64,000 bases of DNA from assembly GCF_039542905.1 (NCBI RefSeq), contig NZ_BAABIS010000001.1, forward strand, positions 4,712,001 through 4,776,000, read 5' to 3'. Below the pieces are notes generated by a model, which made no database searches, was not told where the DNA came from, and was given only the letters and a program-made list of their open reading frames with translations. Position 1 is the first letter of the stretch; every line of letters begins with the position of its first letter. This stretch comes from Kitasatospora terrestris. GTDB lineage: Bacteria; Actinomycetota; Actinomycetes; Streptomycetales; Streptomycetaceae. A program made the translations under genes and the position numbers. This document shows, piece after piece, positions 60,914-64,000 of the stretch.

Positions 60914-61649
60914 GCAACGTCGAACTCGGCCTGCCGGCGCTGCCGGCCAAGCCCTTCCCGCCGGAGGTGCACGAGCGGCTGGCGGACGACGCGCGCGAGC
61001 TGATCGCCCGCTACCCGGTCGGCCGCTCCGCGCTGCTGCCGCTGCTGCACCTGGTGCAGAGCGAGGAGGGGTACGTCTCCTCCACCGGCATCCGCTTCTG
61101 CGCCGAGCAGTTGGACCTCACCACCGCCGAGGTCACCGCCGTCGCGACCTTCTACACCATGTACCGCCGCCGGCCGGCCGGCGAGTACCACGTCGGCGTG
61201 TGCACCAACACGCTGTGCGCGGTGCTCGGCGGCGACCAGATCTTCGACGAGCTCAAGCAGCACCTCGGCATCGAGAACAACCAGACCACCGAGGACGGCT
61301 CGATCTCGCTCGAACACATCGAGTGCAACGCGGCCTGCGACTACGCCCCCGTGGTGATGGTCAACTGGGAGTTCTTCGACAACCAGACCCCGGAGAGCGC
61401 CAAGCAGCTGGTCGACCGGCTGCGCGAGGGCCAGGAGGTCAGCCCGACCCGCGGCGCCAAGCTCTGCTCCTTCAAGGAGAGCGCCCGGATCCTGGCCGGC
61501 TTCCCCGACGAGCGGCCCGGCGCCAACGACGAGTCCGGCGCCGGCGGCGCGCCCTCGCTGGCCGGCCTGCGCCTGGCCAAGGGCGAGGCGCTGCCCGGCA
61601 CCCCCGGCACCAAGGTGGTATCCCCCAGGCACGAAGGGACGGAAGCGTG

Positions 61650-61650
<1 letters not shown>
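60910..61650 (+). CDS. nuoE: NADH-quinone oxidoreductase subunit E
   Basis: A 246-residue 2Fe-2S subunit from GTG 60910. Ligands C98-x4-C103 (VCTNTLC) and C139-x3-C143 (ECNAAC) hold cluster N1a. A Gly/Ala-rich C-terminal extension beyond ~200 is typical of actinobacteria. It works with NuoF in the NADH-oxidising module. Confidence 0.96.
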
Positions 61651-63004
<1,354 letters not shown>

Positions 63005-63008
<4 letters not shown>

Positions 63009-64000
63009 CCGTCACCGAGTCCTCCACCGCAGTGGAGCTCGTCACGCTCACCATCGACGGCGTCGAGGTCCAGGTCCCCAAGGGGACGCTGGTGATCCGC
63101 GCCGCCGAGCAGATCGGCACCCAGATCCCGCGCTTCTGCGACCACCCGCTGCTCGACCCGGCCGGCGCCTGCCGGCAGTGCATCGTGGAGGTCGAGGGCC
63201 AGCGCAAGCCGGTCGCCTCCTGCACGATCCCGGTCGCCGAGGGCATGGTGGTCAGGACGCAGGTCAGCTCGCCGGTCGCCGAGAAGGCGCAGCGCGGCGT
63301 GATGGAGCTGCTGCTGATCAACCACCCGCTGGACTGCCCGGTCTGCGACAAGGGCGGCGAGTGCCCGCTGCAGAACCAGGCGATGTCCACCGGCGACGCC
63401 GACTCCCGCTTCGAGGGCATGAAGCGCACCTACGAGAAGCCGATCCCGCTCTCCTCGCAGGTGCTGCTGGACCGCGAGCGCTGCGTGCTGTGCGCCCGCT
63501 GCACCCGCTTCTCCCAGCAGATCGCCGGCGACCCGTTCATCGACCTGATCGAGCGCGGCGCGCTGCAGCAGGTCGGCATCGGCGACGACGAGCCGCTGAC
63601 CTCGTACTTCTCCGGCAACACCATCCAGATCTGCCCGGTCGGCGCGCTCACCTCGGCGGCCTACCGGTTCCGCTCCCGCCCGTTCGACCTGGTCTCCTCC
63701 CCGAGCGTGTGCGAGCACTGCTCGGCGGGCTGCGGCCAGCGCACCGACCACCGCCGCGGCAAGGTGCTGCGCCGGCTGGCCGGCAACGAGCCGGAGGTGA
63801 ACGAGGAGTGGAACTGCGACAAGGGCCGCTTCGCGTTCCGCTACGCCCAGCAGCGCGACCGGATCACCACCCCGCTGGTCCGCGACGACAGCGGTGAACT
63901 CGTTCCCGCCTCCTGGCCGGAGGCGCTGGCCGCGGCGGCCGAGGGCCTGCGCGGCGCGCGCGCCGCGGTGCTGACCGGTGGCCGGGTGACGGTCGAGGAC
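63005..64000 (+). CDS. nuoG: NADH-quinone oxidoreductase subunit G (3' truncated by window edge)
   Basis: A frame from GTG 63005 (GTGA overlap with nuoF) that continues to the window end, 332 residues visible. The N-terminal ferredoxin-like domain has RFCDHPLLDPAGACRQCIVEVEG (split: RFCDHPLLDPAG; CRQCIVEV), then HPLDCPVCDKGGECPLQ and DRERCVLCARCTRF for the 4Fe-4S clusters. The SVCEHCSAGC motif begins the molybdopterin-like domain. It carries several Fe-S clusters of the peripheral arm. Confidence 0.96.

Overview
The window is about 73% G+C with extreme third-position G/C bias, few promoters resembling the E. coli consensus, many GTG and some TTG starts, and translationally coupled operons. 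Gene content (futalosine-pathway menaquinone genes, a 14-subunit-type nuo operon, a DmdR1-type iron repressor, NsdA-like and RsbW-like regulators, DUF1707-FHA and SCO4402-type proteins) points to the core chromosome of a streptomycete (Streptomyces or Kitasatospora). No rRNA, tRNA, CRISPR array, insertion sequence or prophage was seen.

Layout. 1-9.97 kb: the end of a purine permease, a SLOG-like protein, a DUF1707-FHA protein, a MarR-MFS pair with a probable MarR operator, a GNAT, RNA 2',3'-cyclic phosphodiesterase, a GH35 galactosidase divergent from an AraC regulator, a 29-residue membrane peptide, and serC. 10.1-12.2 kb: a citrate synthase-like enzyme divergent from pdxH. 12.4-21.3 kb: a complete FxSxx-COOH RiPP locus. 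It holds precursor FxsA ending in FNSSI, radical SAM/SPASM protein FxsB with a HExxH extension, an AAC(3)-like acetyltransferase, TIR-like FxsC, and the giant ParA/TIR/NB-ARC/TPR protein FxsT. This is the most unusual system in the window.

21.3-43 kb: a 2-hydroxyacid dehydrogenase lacking its catalytic Arg, an alpha/beta hydrolase, a DUF4231/SLATT membrane protein, a SIS protein, dmdR1, a Prim-Pol domain protein, an NsdA-like regulator, a Q/P-rich membrane protein, a branched-chain-type solute-binding lipoprotein, an SCO4402-family protein, purU, an RsbW-like ATPase, three MFS transporters, a GNAT, a DUF4229 protein, a LacI regulator, a DAACS symporter preceded by a cysteine-rich leader ORF, a GDPD and a cold-shock protein.

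43.4-56.2 kb: menaquinone genes (mqnA, mqnC, a degenerate amidohydrolase, menG, a MenJ-like reductase). They are interrupted by a six-gene operon resembling the uncharacterised SCO2521-SCO2525 families: an NNMT-like methyltransferase, a variant-P-loop ATPase and four proteins of unknown function. 56.2-64 kb: a GNAT, a DUF2278 protein, a regulatory region with a probable Rex operator, and nuoABCDEFG (nuoG runs off the end) with start and stop codons overlapping throughout. Menaquinone synthesis and Complex I together form the respiratory block at the right end.
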